DNA of 27,026 nt. Source: a virus. The notes under the pieces are model-generated. The model made no database searches and had not been told where the DNA came from. It was given only the letters and a program-made list of their open reading frames with translations. The translations under genes and the position numbers were made by a program. Position 1 is the first letter of the stretch. Every line of letters begins with the position of its first letter. Positions 5,137 to 12,970 of this stretch are shown in pieces. Where the stretch lies: positions 1-27,026 of the IMG/VR virus record IMGVR_UViG_3300032893_000243, one strand, 5' to 3'.

Positions 5137-5165
5137 TTGTCCAAGGGAGTTGGACGCGCTATACT
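5137..5165 (+). promoter_or_regulatory. Rightward promoter of the late operon
   Basis: TTGTCC (5137-5142) and TATACT (5160-5165) are 17 bases apart; the -10 matches consensus at five of six positions, the -35 at four. Transcription would start near 5172, thirty bases before the first rightward gene. The large packaging/virion operon has no other obvious promoter on this strand. Confidence 0.6.
5139..5155. promoter_or_regulatory. Inverted repeat over the late promoter, possible operator
   Basis: GTCCAA (5139-5144) and TTGGAC (5150-5155) are reverse complements around GGGAG. The repeat covers the end of the -35 box and most of the spacer, where a repressor or activator would act. The left half plus spacer equals the CAAGGGAG motif used elsewhere as a ribosome binding site, so it could also be a coincidence. 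Confidence 0.35.
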
Positions 5166-5201
5166 TACAGCATCGAGGGTGCGAGCACAAGGGAGTTTCT
5201 C

Positions 5202-5429
5202 ATGGACAAGGACGCCGAAGACCATCTGCTTTTCCCCTCCCTGGACATCGAGCACTTGCGCCGGCTGCGCGCGCAGTTGCGCACCAACATCCCTGGCGAT
5301 CCGACGCATACGGCTGTGGTCTCTACACTCCTCGGCGCCCTGGTCGATCAGGAGATCGCCTATCGCCCGCCGGTCGTGGTCACTCGTCCGCCGGTCGAGG
5401 AGCCCGAGGTCGATCACCATTCGGTTTAA
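5202..5429 (+). CDS. Small protein of unknown function, first gene of the late operon
   Basis: This 75-residue protein starts MDKDAEDHLLFPSLDIEHLR, has a helix rich in Leu/Arg and ends with a Pro/Val/Glu-rich tail (VVVTRPPVEEPEV). CAAGGGAG lies six bases upstream of the ATG. It stops one base before the next gene's ATG, which suggests coupled translation. No family recognised. Confidence 0.65.
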   Translation: MDKDAEDHLLFPSLDIEHLRRLRAQLRTNIPGDPTHTAVVSTLLGALVDQEIAYRPPVVVTRPPVEEPEVDHHSV

Positions 5430-5430
5430 A

Positions 5431-5634
5431 ATGCCGTTCCTCCGCTCGACCGCGCTTGCCGCCGCCAACTGGGAGCCAGTGCGCACCAACGAGACGCTGG
5501 GCACGCTGACGGTCGAGTTCACCAACGGGCGGGAGTACACGCACGAGTGGGTGCCCAAGACGGTGTACGAGGGCCTGCTCGCCGCGGCGTCGCCCGGCTC
5601 GTACTACAATTCACAAATTCGAGGGGTCTATTGA
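5431..5634 (+). CDS. KTSC-domain protein
   Basis: This 67-residue protein is one whole KTSC domain: GTLTVEFTNGREYTHEWVP in the middle and AASPGSYYNSQIRGVY at the end follow the family pattern of strand, NG-x-x-Y hairpin, V-P, a short helix and a final S-x-G-x-Y/F-x-x-x-I-R. KTSC is named from the C-terminus of a lysyl-tRNA synthetase variant and is common in phages as a lone domain; its role is unknown. There is no good Shine-Dalgarno; the stop of the preceding gene is one base upstream, so it is probably translationally coupled. Confidence 0.8.
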   Translation: MPFLRSTALAAANWEPVRTNETLGTLTVEFTNGREYTHEWVPKTVYEGLLAAASPGSYYNSQIRGVY

Positions 5635-5771
5635 TGCGCCAACTCGACAAACTCGTGAAAGAACTCTGTGACGTGATCGACAAGTACTCGACGTTGCGCC
5701 AGTGTCAGATCGCCGCGGCGCTCGAGTATATCCGCTCGGGCGTGGTCAAAGAGCCCAAGAAAGCCGCGTGA
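5634..5771 (+). CDS. 45-residue helical protein, unknown function
   Basis: The protein reads MRQLDKLVKELCDVIDKYST and then a second helix with QIAAALEYIRSG and a Lys-rich end. The ATG overlaps the KTSC gene's stop as TGATG and GAGGGG lies about seven bases upstream. It is likely a small two-helix protein. Function unknown. Confidence 0.65.
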   Translation: MRQLDKLVKELCDVIDKYSTLRQCQIAAALEYIRSGVVKEPKKAA

Positions 5772-6586
5772 CCACCGCCGATCTATTTCACGCGCTCAAG
5801 CAGCGCTCGCTCAAGCTCGACAATTTCTTTCCGATCTACGACCGCCTGTTCGAGCGCTACCGGCATCGCGAGCACATCACTATCGTCGAAGTCGGCGTGC
5901 GCGACGGCGGCTCGCTCGAGCTCTGGCGTGCGCTGTTCCCCAACGCCCGCATCATCGGCGTGGACATCATGCCGGCGGCTGCACTTATGCGGCAGCAGGG
6001 CTTCGAGATTTACATCGCCGATCAGTGCGACCCGGTGTTCTGGGAGAATTTTTATCGCGACATAGGACCGATCGACATCCTGATCGACGACGGAGCGCAT
6101 ACCAACCGCGCGCAGATCGTCACGGTCGAGGCGGCGCTGCCGCACGTCCGCGACGGCGGGCTGATCCTCGTCGAGGACACGGTGACGAGCTACCTGGCCT
6201 ATCGCGGCAACCCGTCGCGCTATTCGTTCGTCAATTACGCGCAGCGCATGATCGCCGAAATCGCCAAGCGCTCGGAGTACCTGGCCGACCGGCCGCGCTC
6301 GCGGTTCACCGATGCGGTGTGGACGGTGCAGTTTTTCGATTCCATCGTCGCCATCGAGATCGACCGCCGGCTGTGCGGGCGCTCAAGCGTGGTCGTGGCG
6401 GGACAGGAGACGCTTGGCGCGGTAGGCTACGACAACAAGCCGCTACTCGGGCAGGGGCTGCGCAGGCGGGTACGCGGCGCCGCGCGCGTCTTGGGTCTGG
6501 AGAAATCCGCGATCGCGCTGTACGATGCGCTCAAGCGCTGGCAGTACGTGATCGAGAACCAAAGGCTGGGCAGATACTTTCGATGA
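5768..6586 (+). CDS. MycE/TylF-like sugar O-methyltransferase
   Basis: This 272-residue protein starts with GTG overlapping the previous stop (GTGA). Residues 41-50 (EVGVRDGGSL) are the SAM-binding motif I and IIGVDI (62-67) ends with the acidic residue that binds the ribose. PIDILIDDGAHTNRAQ (about 101-116) and LVEDTVTSY (134-142) match the metal-binding and catalytic stretches IDDGSH and ED-x-x-TSY of the Mg-dependent macrolide sugar O-methyltransferases MycE and TylF. The reaction expected is methyl transfer from SAM to a sugar hydroxyl. It sits directly before the terminase with an ATGA overlap, an unusual place for a glycan enzyme. The substrate is unknown; a surface polysaccharide is plausible given the O-antigen ligase-like gene at 25028. 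The C-terminal 90 residues are basic and less typical. Confidence 0.75.
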   Translation: MTTADLFHALKQRSLKLDNFFPIYDRLFERYRHREHITIVEVGVRDGGSLELWRALFPNARIIGVDIMPAAALMRQQGFEIYIADQCDPVFWENFYRDIGPIDILIDDGAHTNRAQIVTVEAALPHVRDGGLILVEDTVTSYLAYRGNPSRYSFVNYAQRMIAEIAKRSEYLADRPRSRFTDAVWTVQFFDSIVAIEIDRRLCGRSSVVVAGQETLGAVGYDNKPLLGQGLRRRVRGAARVLGLEKSAIALYDALKRWQYVIENQRLGRYFR

Positions 6587-8631
6587 CCGCGGTCGACGAC
6601 GTCATCCTTAAGCTCGGGCGGCACCGGCCGCTGGCGCACGAGGTCCTGTTCAAGCACCGGCACTCTGACAAGACGCCGCCGTTCCACCAGGAGATGATCG
6701 AGATTTGGCACTCCGCGCTGCAGCACGTCTGCACCATGGCGTTTCGCGAGGGAGGCAAGTCGACGATCGCCGAGGAGGCGCTGGCACTCGCCGCCAACTA
6801 CCGGCTGTTTCATAACTGTGTCATCGTCGGCAACACCGAGAAGCGCGCCTGCGAGCGTCTGACTGCGATAAAGTACGAGCTCTCGACCAACGAGTTGATG
6901 GCCGAGATGTTCGGGTTTCACGACGAGCACACGAGCAAGGTGTGGAATGAAGCGGAAGTCATCTTATCTAATAATGTTCGTCTCACCGCCCTGGGTCGAG
7001 GGCAGTCGCTACGCGGTACTAAATATCTCCAGTACAGGCCAGATTTCTGTTTTTGCGACGACGTCGAGGAAGTCGAGAAGGGGCAGGTCTACACCGACGA
7101 GGAAGCGCTCGAGACGATCCGGTGGTTCTTCAAGGTCTTGATCCCGGCTCTCGACAAGAACGCGAGGATACGAGTCAATGCCACTCCCCTCTCAGCCCAA
7201 TCGTTACCCATGGTCCTTGCGCGTGATAGGGACTGGGTTACAAAGGTATACCCTATCGAGTACCGGAACGATGTCGGCGAGCGAAAGGCTACCTGGCCTG
7301 GACGTTATCCCCTCGATTGGGTCGACAGCAAACGCGCTTCCATGGAACGAGTCGGTCTCCTCCACGACTACATGCAAGAGTACATGTGCGTAGCCGAGGA
7401 TCCAAAGACCAAGATTTTTAAGCAGGAAATGTTCAAGGTTCAACCGAGGGTGAGAACATGGGAACCGGTGTTTGCGATGTACGATCCGGCGCGGACGACG
7501 AAGGCCACGTCTGCGACCACGGGTTGGGCTGTGTTCTCGTGGATCGGGAACAGGCTGGTCGTCTGGGACGCGGGAGCTGGGCTGTGGAAGCCCGACGAGA
7601 TAGTCTCACATGTCTTCGCTGTGGCCGAACAATATTCCCCAGTGACGATTGGGGTCGAGGAAGACGGACTGAACGAGTTCTTGATGCAGCCCTTGCGTCA
7701 CGAGCAGTTGCGCCGTAACTTCATCATTCCCGTGGTGCCGCTGAAAGCACCCAAGGGCAAGATCGCCTTCATCGAAGGGCTACAGCCGTTCTTCTTGGCA
7801 GGGGAGATCAGCTTTGCGAAACAGTGTCCCGAGCTCGAACAACAGCTCCTCTCCTTCCCTGCCGGCAGAATCGACGCCCCAAACGCCCTCGCTTACGCGC
7901 TGCGTATGCGGCCTGGTCTTTGCGTATTCGAAGACTTTTCAAGCGAGCATGTTGCCAACGATTTGCTTGTGCGGGCGCGCACTCCAACTTGGCTCTGCCT
8001 CAACGCCTCAGCAGGACTTGTTACCGGAGTCGTCGTACAAGTCGTGGACGGCGGACTACACGTATTAGCCGACTACATTCGCGAAGGAGATGCCGGTGCG
8101 GTCCTGGCGAACATGGTTACGGACGCGCGTCTCGACTTCCCCGAGTGCCGTTGTGTTGCCCCTCTTGCTCATTTTGATACTTACGATCGCTTTGGTCTTA
8201 GGGGTGCTGTCGCACGCGTTCCAACGGAGTTGCGCCGCGGAGCATCCCTTGAAGTGGGGCGAGACGAGATACGGCGACTCCTTCGGCTGCAGATAAAAGG
8301 CTTCCCGGCATTTCGCGTCTCAACTAAGGCATCGTGGACGCTCAACGCCATGGCGGCCGGCTACGCGCGCGCAGTCGATAAGCGCGGCGTCGTTACCGAA
8401 CAGCCGACCGAGGGGCTCTACGCCACGCTGATGCAGGGACTGGAGGCGTTTACAGGGCTGATGCGGATTGGTACACTCTCCGACAGCGTGCCCAATTACC
8501 GGGTCACCGAGGGGGGCCAGCGGTATGTCTCTGCATTGCCGAACCGGACTGCTCCGCTTCCTGCTAAAGACGAGTTGCTGCGCGACTTTGGCGCTGTCAC
8601 TGATCGCGGGAATTTGTCGGCAAGACGCTGA
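6583..8631 (+). CDS. terL: Terminase large subunit with extra C-terminal domain
   Basis: This 682-residue protein is the DNA packaging motor. The ATPase shows a deviant Walker A, AFREGGKST (53-61), Walker B with acidic residues in FCFCDDVEE (155-163) and a coupling motif VNATP (198-202). The nuclease domain shows YDPAR with D301, VEED (358-361) and DAPNALAYAL with D431. Beyond about residue 465 there is a further part with WLCLNASAGLVTGVVVQVVD, then GGLHVLADYI, FDTYDRF and a helix ending GLEAFTGLM. This resembles a second RNase H-like nuclease domain in which the first catalytic Asp would be Asn474. The ATG overlaps the methyltransferase stop as ATGA. No small terminase subunit is recognisable nearby; one of the three small genes at 5202-5771 could fill that role. 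Confidence 0.88.
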   Translation: MTAVDDVILKLGRHRPLAHEVLFKHRHSDKTPPFHQEMIEIWHSALQHVCTMAFREGGKSTIAEEALALAANYRLFHNCVIVGNTEKRACERLTAIKYELSTNELMAEMFGFHDEHTSKVWNEAEVILSNNVRLTALGRGQSLRGTKYLQYRPDFCFCDDVEEVEKGQVYTDEEALETIRWFFKVLIPALDKNARIRVNATPLSAQSLPMVLARDRDWVTKVYPIEYRNDVGERKATWPGRYPLDWVDSKRASMERVGLLHDYMQEYMCVAEDPKTKIFKQEMFKVQPRVRTWEPVFAMYDPARTTKATSATTGWAVFSWIGNRLVVWDAGAGLWKPDEIVSHVFAVAEQYSPVTIGVEEDGLNEFLMQPLRHEQLRRNFIIPVVPLKAPKGKIAFIEGLQPFFLAGEISFAKQCPELEQQLLSFPAGRIDAPNALAYALRMRPGLCVFEDFSSEHVANDLLVRARTPTWLCLNASAGLVTGVVVQVVDGGLHVLADYIREGDAGAVLANMVTDARLDFPECRCVAPLAHFDTYDRFGLRGAVARVPTELRRGASLEVGRDEIRRLLRLQIKGFPAFRVSTKASWTLNAMAAGYARAVDKRGVVTEQPTEGLYATLMQGLEAFTGLMRIGTLSDSVPNYRVTEGGQRYVSALPNRTAPLPAKDELLRDFGAVTDRGNLSARR

Positions 8632-8950
8632 CGCACAGAACGCGCCGCTCGGCGGCTTCAGCACTCAGGTTGCGACGACTGTTTCCGCTGCCAACGGCTT
8701 CAGCAATCCGTCGCAGCTGGCGGCGAATGCCGGCCGGCAGTCTTGCTTGATCCAGTATATCGGCGCGGCGACGACGGCGACCGGCTATATTTTCTTTGGA
8801 CCAACCGCGCCGAGCGTGACCAGCACATCGTTCCAATTGACCAGCCGGCAGACTATCGGCTGCGGCTCGGGTGACGGCACGGTGGACAACAACGCGGTAT
8901 GGATCGCGGGCACAAACGTCGGCGACTTGTTCATCATCAAAGTCAAATAA
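8525..8950 (+). CDS. Secreted small beta-rich protein of the virion region
   Basis: This 141-residue protein has a signal peptide: positive start, hydrophobic core CCATLALSLIAG, and a likely cleavage after ADA at residue 37. The mature part (NAPLGGFSTQVATTVSAANG and on) is Ser/Thr/Gly-rich, probably all-beta, with two cysteines (in SCLIQYI and IGCGSG). The ATG at 8525 has GAGGGG about ten bases upstream and lies inside the end of the terminase gene, an overlap of 107 bases in another frame. The stop overlaps the portal start as TAATG. It may be a decoration or adhesion protein; the function is not known. Confidence 0.6.
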   Translation: MSLHCRTGLLRFLLKTSCCATLALSLIAGICRQDADAQNAPLGGFSTQVATTVSAANGFSNPSQLAANAGRQSCLIQYIGAATTATGYIFFGPTAPSVTSTSFQLTSRQTIGCGSGDGTVDNNAVWIAGTNVGDLFIIKVK

Positions 8951-11115
8951 TGGCCGAAGAAGACGACGTCCGAACCGGAGTCACCGACGAGGAAGACATC
9001 GTCGCGCCGGGCATGCAGACTTCATCGCGCGAGGAGGAGCTGCTCGACAAGCCCGGTGTCGAGAAGGCGTGTCTCGATCTTTACAAGGATATCGAGAAGG
9101 CATTTCAGGACCAGTGGGATCGAGAGAACTCGATTATGGACTACTGGGACATCTACAATTGTCAGCTCAGTCCGAACCAGTTCTATTCCGGTAACTCCAA
9201 GATTTTTGCGCCGATCGTGCACGACGCGATCAATGCGCGCGTGACCCGGTTCGTCAACCAAATATTCCCGCAATCGGGCAAGCACGTTGAGGTTTCGGCG
9301 TCCGAAGACAAGCCGATGGCGCTGCAGTCGCTGCTCGAGTTCTATATCCGCAAGTGCAAATTGCGCACCAAGGTCTTGCCGCCGCTTTTGCGCAACGGCG
9401 ATGTCGAGGGGCAGTACACTATCGCACTCGGTTGGGTGAAGAACGAGCGACGCGTGGCGATGCGCGTGCACAAGGAGCCGACAGTCGACGCGCTCTCGAT
9501 ACCGGGGGAAGAGGAGTTTGAAGACATCCAAGAGGAAACGATCGTCCATCAATATCCGAGCGTCGAGGTTATTGCGGACGCCGACTTCGTTCTCCTGCCG
9601 GCTACTGCGGCGTCGATCGACGAAGCGATCGAAGCGTCGGGCGGATCGGTAACGCTGCTGCGACGATGGTCGAAGGCCAAGATCCGGCAACTGATCCGCG
9701 ACGGCGAGATCGACAAGGCGGAAGGTCAGGCGCTCCTGCAGACTATGAACGCCAAGAAAACCGAACAATATCCGAACAAGCAGAAGGCGATGACGGATGC
9801 GGCCGGTGTCAAGTACGACGCGGGCAAGGCGACTGCTCTCGTCTACGAGACGTGGACCAAGCTTAAGATCGAAGGCGAGCGTCTGATCGTGCGCATCTAT
9901 TTTGGCGGCGACAAGCAGATACTCTCGGTGCGGCGCAATCCGTACTGGTGCGACAAGGTGCCGATATTGTCGTCTGCAGTCGAGAAGATCGAAGGTTCGT
10001 TCAAGGGCGTGAGCAAAGTCAAGTACGTCGACACCATCCAGTATGCGGCGAACGATGCTTTGAACGAAGGCATGGATGCGGCGGCTTATGCATTACTCCC
10101 GATCATCATGACCGACCCGGAGAAGAACCCGCGGGTCGGCTCGATGGTGCTCAATGTCGCCGCGGTGTGGGAGACGTCGCCCAAGGACACGCAATTCGCT
10201 CAGTTTCCGCCGCTGTGGAAGGATGCCTTTACGATTGTCAACTCGTGCAAGGATCAGATATTTCAGACGCTCGGGATCAATCCGGCGATGATGCCGCAGC
10301 AGATCATGGCGCCGGGTAAGAAGCCTAATCAGGCCATGATCGCCAACGAGCAGCAGGTCGATATCCTGACGACCGCGGACGCGGTGACCGGGGTCGAGGG
10401 CGAGATTTTGACGCCGATGCTGCAGTGGTTCATCGCGCTCGATCATCAGTTCCGCGACAAGCCGATGACGTTGCGCGCGTTCGGCGAGCTTGGCGTCCAG
10501 ATCGAGATGGAGGAGATCGAGCCAGTGCAGATGAACCGGCGGTTCGAGTTTCGCTGGTTCGGTGTCGAGGCGGCGCGCAACATGCAGCAGTTGCAGCAAC
10601 AAATGGCTACGGTCAACGTGCTTCGCGGCATACCGCCCCAGATGATTCCCGGCTATCAAATTCAGCTGGCGCCAATCATCGGGCAGCTTGTGGAAAACTC
10701 TTTCGGTCCACGACTCGGCGGCCAAGTATTTGTCGACATTCGCAAGCAGTTGACGCTCGACCCGCAGTTCGAGAACACCATGCTCGAGGCTGGCTTCCAG
10801 CTTGTGCCGCATCCGATGGACGACGACGCCGCGCACATCCAGGCGCACATGCAGCAGGCTCAGCAGGGCGGCGACTACCACGGCACGCTGCGCGCGCACA
10901 TCATGCGGCACCAGATGCAGATGCAGCAGAAGGCCGCCGCGACGGTCATGCAGGGGCAACAGGCCCTGCAGGGCGGCCAGCCGGGTGCTCCCGGCGGTGG
11001 CGGCGGACAGCCGCGTCAGGGCGCCGCTCCGGGCCAGCCGCGGATGCAGGGTCCGCCCGGCATGATTCATCAGGATCGCATGCACACAGGGATGCCACGA
11101 GCGGTGAGGGGGTAG
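8950..11115 (+). CDS. Portal protein
   Basis: This 721-residue protein follows the terminase and precedes the lysis and capsid genes, as portals do in podoviruses. The acidic N-terminus is followed by DQWDRENSIMDYWDIYNCQL and FAPIVHDAINARVTRFVNQI, typical of the portal wing region; the middle has DTIQYAANDALNEGMDAAAY and a long helical stem. The last 80 residues are low complexity, rich in Gln, Gly, Pro and Met (QQKAAATVMQGQQAL). Twelve copies would form the ring at the unique head vertex through which DNA passes. The ATG at 8950 overlaps the preceding stop. Family assignment rests on pattern, order and length. Confidence 0.8.
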   Translation: MAEEDDVRTGVTDEEDIVAPGMQTSSREEELLDKPGVEKACLDLYKDIEKAFQDQWDRENSIMDYWDIYNCQLSPNQFYSGNSKIFAPIVHDAINARVTRFVNQIFPQSGKHVEVSASEDKPMALQSLLEFYIRKCKLRTKVLPPLLRNGDVEGQYTIALGWVKNERRVAMRVHKEPTVDALSIPGEEEFEDIQEETIVHQYPSVEVIADADFVLLPATAASIDEAIEASGGSVTLLRRWSKAKIRQLIRDGEIDKAEGQALLQTMNAKKTEQYPNKQKAMTDAAGVKYDAGKATALVYETWTKLKIEGERLIVRIYFGGDKQILSVRRNPYWCDKVPILSSAVEKIEGSFKGVSKVKYVDTIQYAANDALNEGMDAAAYALLPIIMTDPEKNPRVGSMVLNVAAVWETSPKDTQFAQFPPLWKDAFTIVNSCKDQIFQTLGINPAMMPQQIMAPGKKPNQAMIANEQQVDILTTADAVTGVEGEILTPMLQWFIALDHQFRDKPMTLRAFGELGVQIEMEEIEPVQMNRRFEFRWFGVEAARNMQQLQQQMATVNVLRGIPPQMIPGYQIQLAPIIGQLVENSFGPRLGGQVFVDIRKQLTLDPQFENTMLEAGFQLVPHPMDDDAAHIQAHMQQAQQGGDYHGTLRAHIMRHQMQMQQKAAATVMQGQQALQGGQPGAPGGGGGQPRQGAAPGQPRMQGPPGMIHQDRMHTGMPRAVRG

Positions 11116-11117
11116 GA

Positions 11118-11558
11118 ATGCGAAAGCTGATCCTGATCGCGGCGCTCCTGTTCGCCGTCTCGCCGGCCTACGCGCGTCATCATGCGAGGCACCATCATCA
11201 CCGACATCACTACGTGCACGTCGTCCGCGCTTCCAACATGGCGGAAGGGCTCGGTCATGGACTTATCCACATGCTCAACTCGGCGCGGCCGACCGACTGT
11301 TATGGTATTGCTTGGTGCGGCTGTTACATGCGCCATGTCATGGGCGTTGCCGATCGCGCTTATAATCTCGCATCGAATTGGGCGCACTGGGGGTCTCCGA
11401 CTTTTCCGCACGTCGGCGCCGTTGTCGTCTGGCCGCATCATGTCGGTGTTATTACCGGTGGCGGCCCGGGGCATTGGGTTGTCACTTCGGGCAACGACGG
11501 GCATGCTGTGCGTACCCGGCCCCGTTCGCTAGGAGGCGCGATAGCGTTTCGAATATGA
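11118..11558 (+). CDS. Secreted Cys/His hydrolase with His-rich linker, probable lytic protein
   Basis: This 146-residue protein has a signal peptide ending AYA (residue 19), then a His cluster, HHARHHHHRHH (21-31). The core IAWCGCYMRHVMGVADRA (64-81), PHVGAVVVWPHHVGVITG (97-114) and VVTSGNDGHAVRTR (121-134) has the catalytic Cys, His and Asn/Asp order of NlpC/P60- and CHAP-like peptidoglycan amidases or peptidases. Similar proteins are frequent in Rhizobiales, which supports the host guess. It should act in the periplasm on cell-wall peptides. GAGGGGG lies upstream of the ATG, which starts three bases after the portal stop. Whether Cys67 or Cys69 is the nucleophile is unclear. Confidence 0.7.
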   Translation: MRKLILIAALLFAVSPAYARHHARHHHHRHHYVHVVRASNMAEGLGHGLIHMLNSARPTDCYGIAWCGCYMRHVMGVADRAYNLASNWAHWGSPTFPHVGAVVVWPHHVGVITGGGPGHWVVTSGNDGHAVRTRPRSLGGAIAFRI

Positions 11559-12154
11559 TCCAGGCAGCTCTTATCGCCGAGTGCAACCGGCTCTGGCCGA
11601 AGTGCTATATTTTGCCGAAACGCAAGCCGGAAGTAATGTCGGTTTCTCAGCGTCTTTGCGCGCCCGAGTCGAAAGCGCTTTATCAGCGCGTCTCCGCGCT
11701 TGTCTGGGGTACGCCCGATCGCTGGTGGTTCGTGGCGATCGTGCACGAGCGCGAGGCGTCAGGAAATTTTAAGGCTTCGATCGCACAAGGCGATCCGTGG
11801 AATGAGCGCTCGACGCACATCCCGCGCGGCATTGGACCCTTTCAAAGTTTCGTCGATGCGGCGCAGTTTACCTTACGCAAGTTGCCGCCTTATCCCGCGA
11901 AGTGGAGCGACTGGACAATCGGGGGTGTACTTGCTCTTTTTATCCAGTATAATGGAACCGGTTACGAGGACTGGCATCACGAAGTGTCGCCTTACGATTG
12001 GGGCGCAACCAACGTCGAGGAAATCGGTAAGTACATTGCGGACGGTAAGTACGATCCCACTGTGTGGGATACGCAGATTGGCTGCGCGGCGCTTATCAAA
12101 GGCATGATGGAAGTCGATTCGTCGATCAAAATCGAAGGCGCCGCAGCGGCATGA
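11555..12154 (+). CDS. Lysozyme-like endolysin candidate
   Basis: This 199-residue protein contains WWFVAIVHEREASGNFKASI (57-76), then QGDPWNERSTHIPRGIGPF and WTIGGVLALFIQYNGTGYED. The H-E-R-E segment followed by F-x-x-x-x-x-x-G-D-P and a THIP/VPxG block is the arrangement of a phage-associated lysozyme-like family in which a Glu near the start of the motif would be the catalytic acid. It has no signal peptide, as expected for a holin-dependent endolysin. The ATG overlaps the previous stop as ATGA; AGGAGG lies 18 bases upstream, too far to be ideal. I infer the muramidase activity from pattern only. Confidence 0.65.
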   Translation: MIQAALIAECNRLWPKCYILPKRKPEVMSVSQRLCAPESKALYQRVSALVWGTPDRWWFVAIVHEREASGNFKASIAQGDPWNERSTHIPRGIGPFQSFVDAAQFTLRKLPPYPAKWSDWTIGGVLALFIQYNGTGYEDWHHEVSPYDWGATNVEEIGKYIADGKYDPTVWDTQIGCAALIKGMMEVDSSIKIEGAAAA

Positions 12155-12657
12155 GAAAAGCATCTATCGCTGTTGTCTATGGCTTAGGCGGGGCGTGGTT
12201 CGATCCGCAGGCCGGCGAAAATTATCTCGTGTCGAGACTTAAAGCGATCGGGGTTGAAACAGGCAACTCGCCTTACCAGTATAACGACAGCCAAGGCGTT
12301 TATGACTTGCTGCACGCGGCGCCTGATTTCCGAGGGATCATCGGCGACAGCTTAGGTGCATGCAACGCGCCTCTTTTCGCTCAACAGTTCAGCGGTCGCG
12401 TCGACTATATTGCCGGGTTTCAACCGAGCGTGTACGGCAATCATGTTGCGGTGACGCCCAACGTCGTTCGCGCGCATTGCATCTATGATCCGTATTTCGT
12501 CGATACTGGCGGACTTGGTGCGTATTGCTGGGAGCTCGCCGCCGGCAATAAGACGACCAAGCTCATGGTAACCGAGCACCGCGGGGCGCACCCCGATGAT
12601 TACGGTTATTCGCAAGACATCGTGTTCAACGAGGTCAAGTCTTTGATCGGAGCCTAA
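12151..12657 (+). CDS. Alpha/beta hydrolase-like esterase in the lysis cassette
   Basis: This 168-residue protein begins MRKASIAVVYGLGGAWFDPQ, the first strand and oxyanion loop of a small alpha/beta hydrolase. Residues 63-72 (IIGDSLGACN) are a nucleophile elbow, G-D-S-L-G, with Ser67. Candidate acid and base residues are Asp113 or Asp118 (IYDPYFVDTG) and His143 or His147 (TEHRGAHPDD). It may hydrolyse an ester bond of an envelope lipid or polysaccharide, similar in place, though not in recognisable sequence, to the LysB esterases of mycobacteriophages. It overlaps the lysozyme-like gene as ATGA and is followed by the holin. A lid domain is absent; the protein is short for its superfamily. 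Confidence 0.65.
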   Translation: MRKASIAVVYGLGGAWFDPQAGENYLVSRLKAIGVETGNSPYQYNDSQGVYDLLHAAPDFRGIIGDSLGACNAPLFAQQFSGRVDYIAGFQPSVYGNHVAVTPNVVRAHCIYDPYFVDTGGLGAYCWELAAGNKTTKLMVTEHRGAHPDDYGYSQDIVFNEVKSLIGA

Positions 12658-12658
12658 A

Positions 12659-12970
12659 ATGCTGACGCTAAGTCCCGGTGCCCGCTTTTGCATTGGTTTG
12701 GCCATCACTCTTGCGATCGGTATCAGCTCGGGCGCGGTCGTTCTGACCAATGCGATTCCGGCCGATCTCATTAAGCCTGTGACGGCATGGGCCGGCATCA
12801 TCGCTTTTCTCGGCTCTGCGGCGCAGACCGGCCTCCAGGGTCTCGGCATGACGACTGCGAATAAAGTTGCAGCCGCGGCATCTGATCCCAACATCAAGCA
12901 GATCGTAACGACGACGGAAATCGCCAACTCGCCGACGTTTGCTCCGGTCGACAAGGTCGTGAGCAAATGA
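12659..12970 (+). CDS. Holin candidate
   Basis: This 103-residue protein has a hydrophobic segment at residues 9-29 (RFCIGLAITLAIGISSGAVV) and a second at about 39-62 (IKPVTAWAGIIAFLGSAAQT). The second half is polar. Two membrane segments, small size and position among lytic enzymes fit a class II-like holin that permeabilises the inner membrane at the end of infection. GGAG lies six bases upstream of the ATG, which begins one base after the hydrolase stop. Confidence 0.7.
   Translation: MLTLSPGARFCIGLAITLAIGISSGAVVLTNAIPADLIKPVTAWAGIIAFLGSAAQTGLQGLGMTTANKVAAAASDPNIKQIVTTTEIANSPTFAPVDKVVSK

Noticed and set aside
5004-5558. 184-codon open frame on the minus strand upstream of the leftward terminator
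   Set aside because: It is tempting because a leftward terminator lies near its 3' end, but the terminator falls inside the frame, the protein looks like reverse-strand noise, and three good plus-strand genes cover most of it.
9022-9768. 248-codon open frame on the minus strand
   Set aside because: Antisense of the portal gene with Arg/Leu/Asp-rich noise composition.
10093-11085. 330-codon open frame on the minus strand inside the portal gene
   Set aside because: It is the antisense shadow of the portal gene, rich in Arg, Leu and His as expected from GC-rich opposite-strand reading, and has no fitting ribosome binding site.
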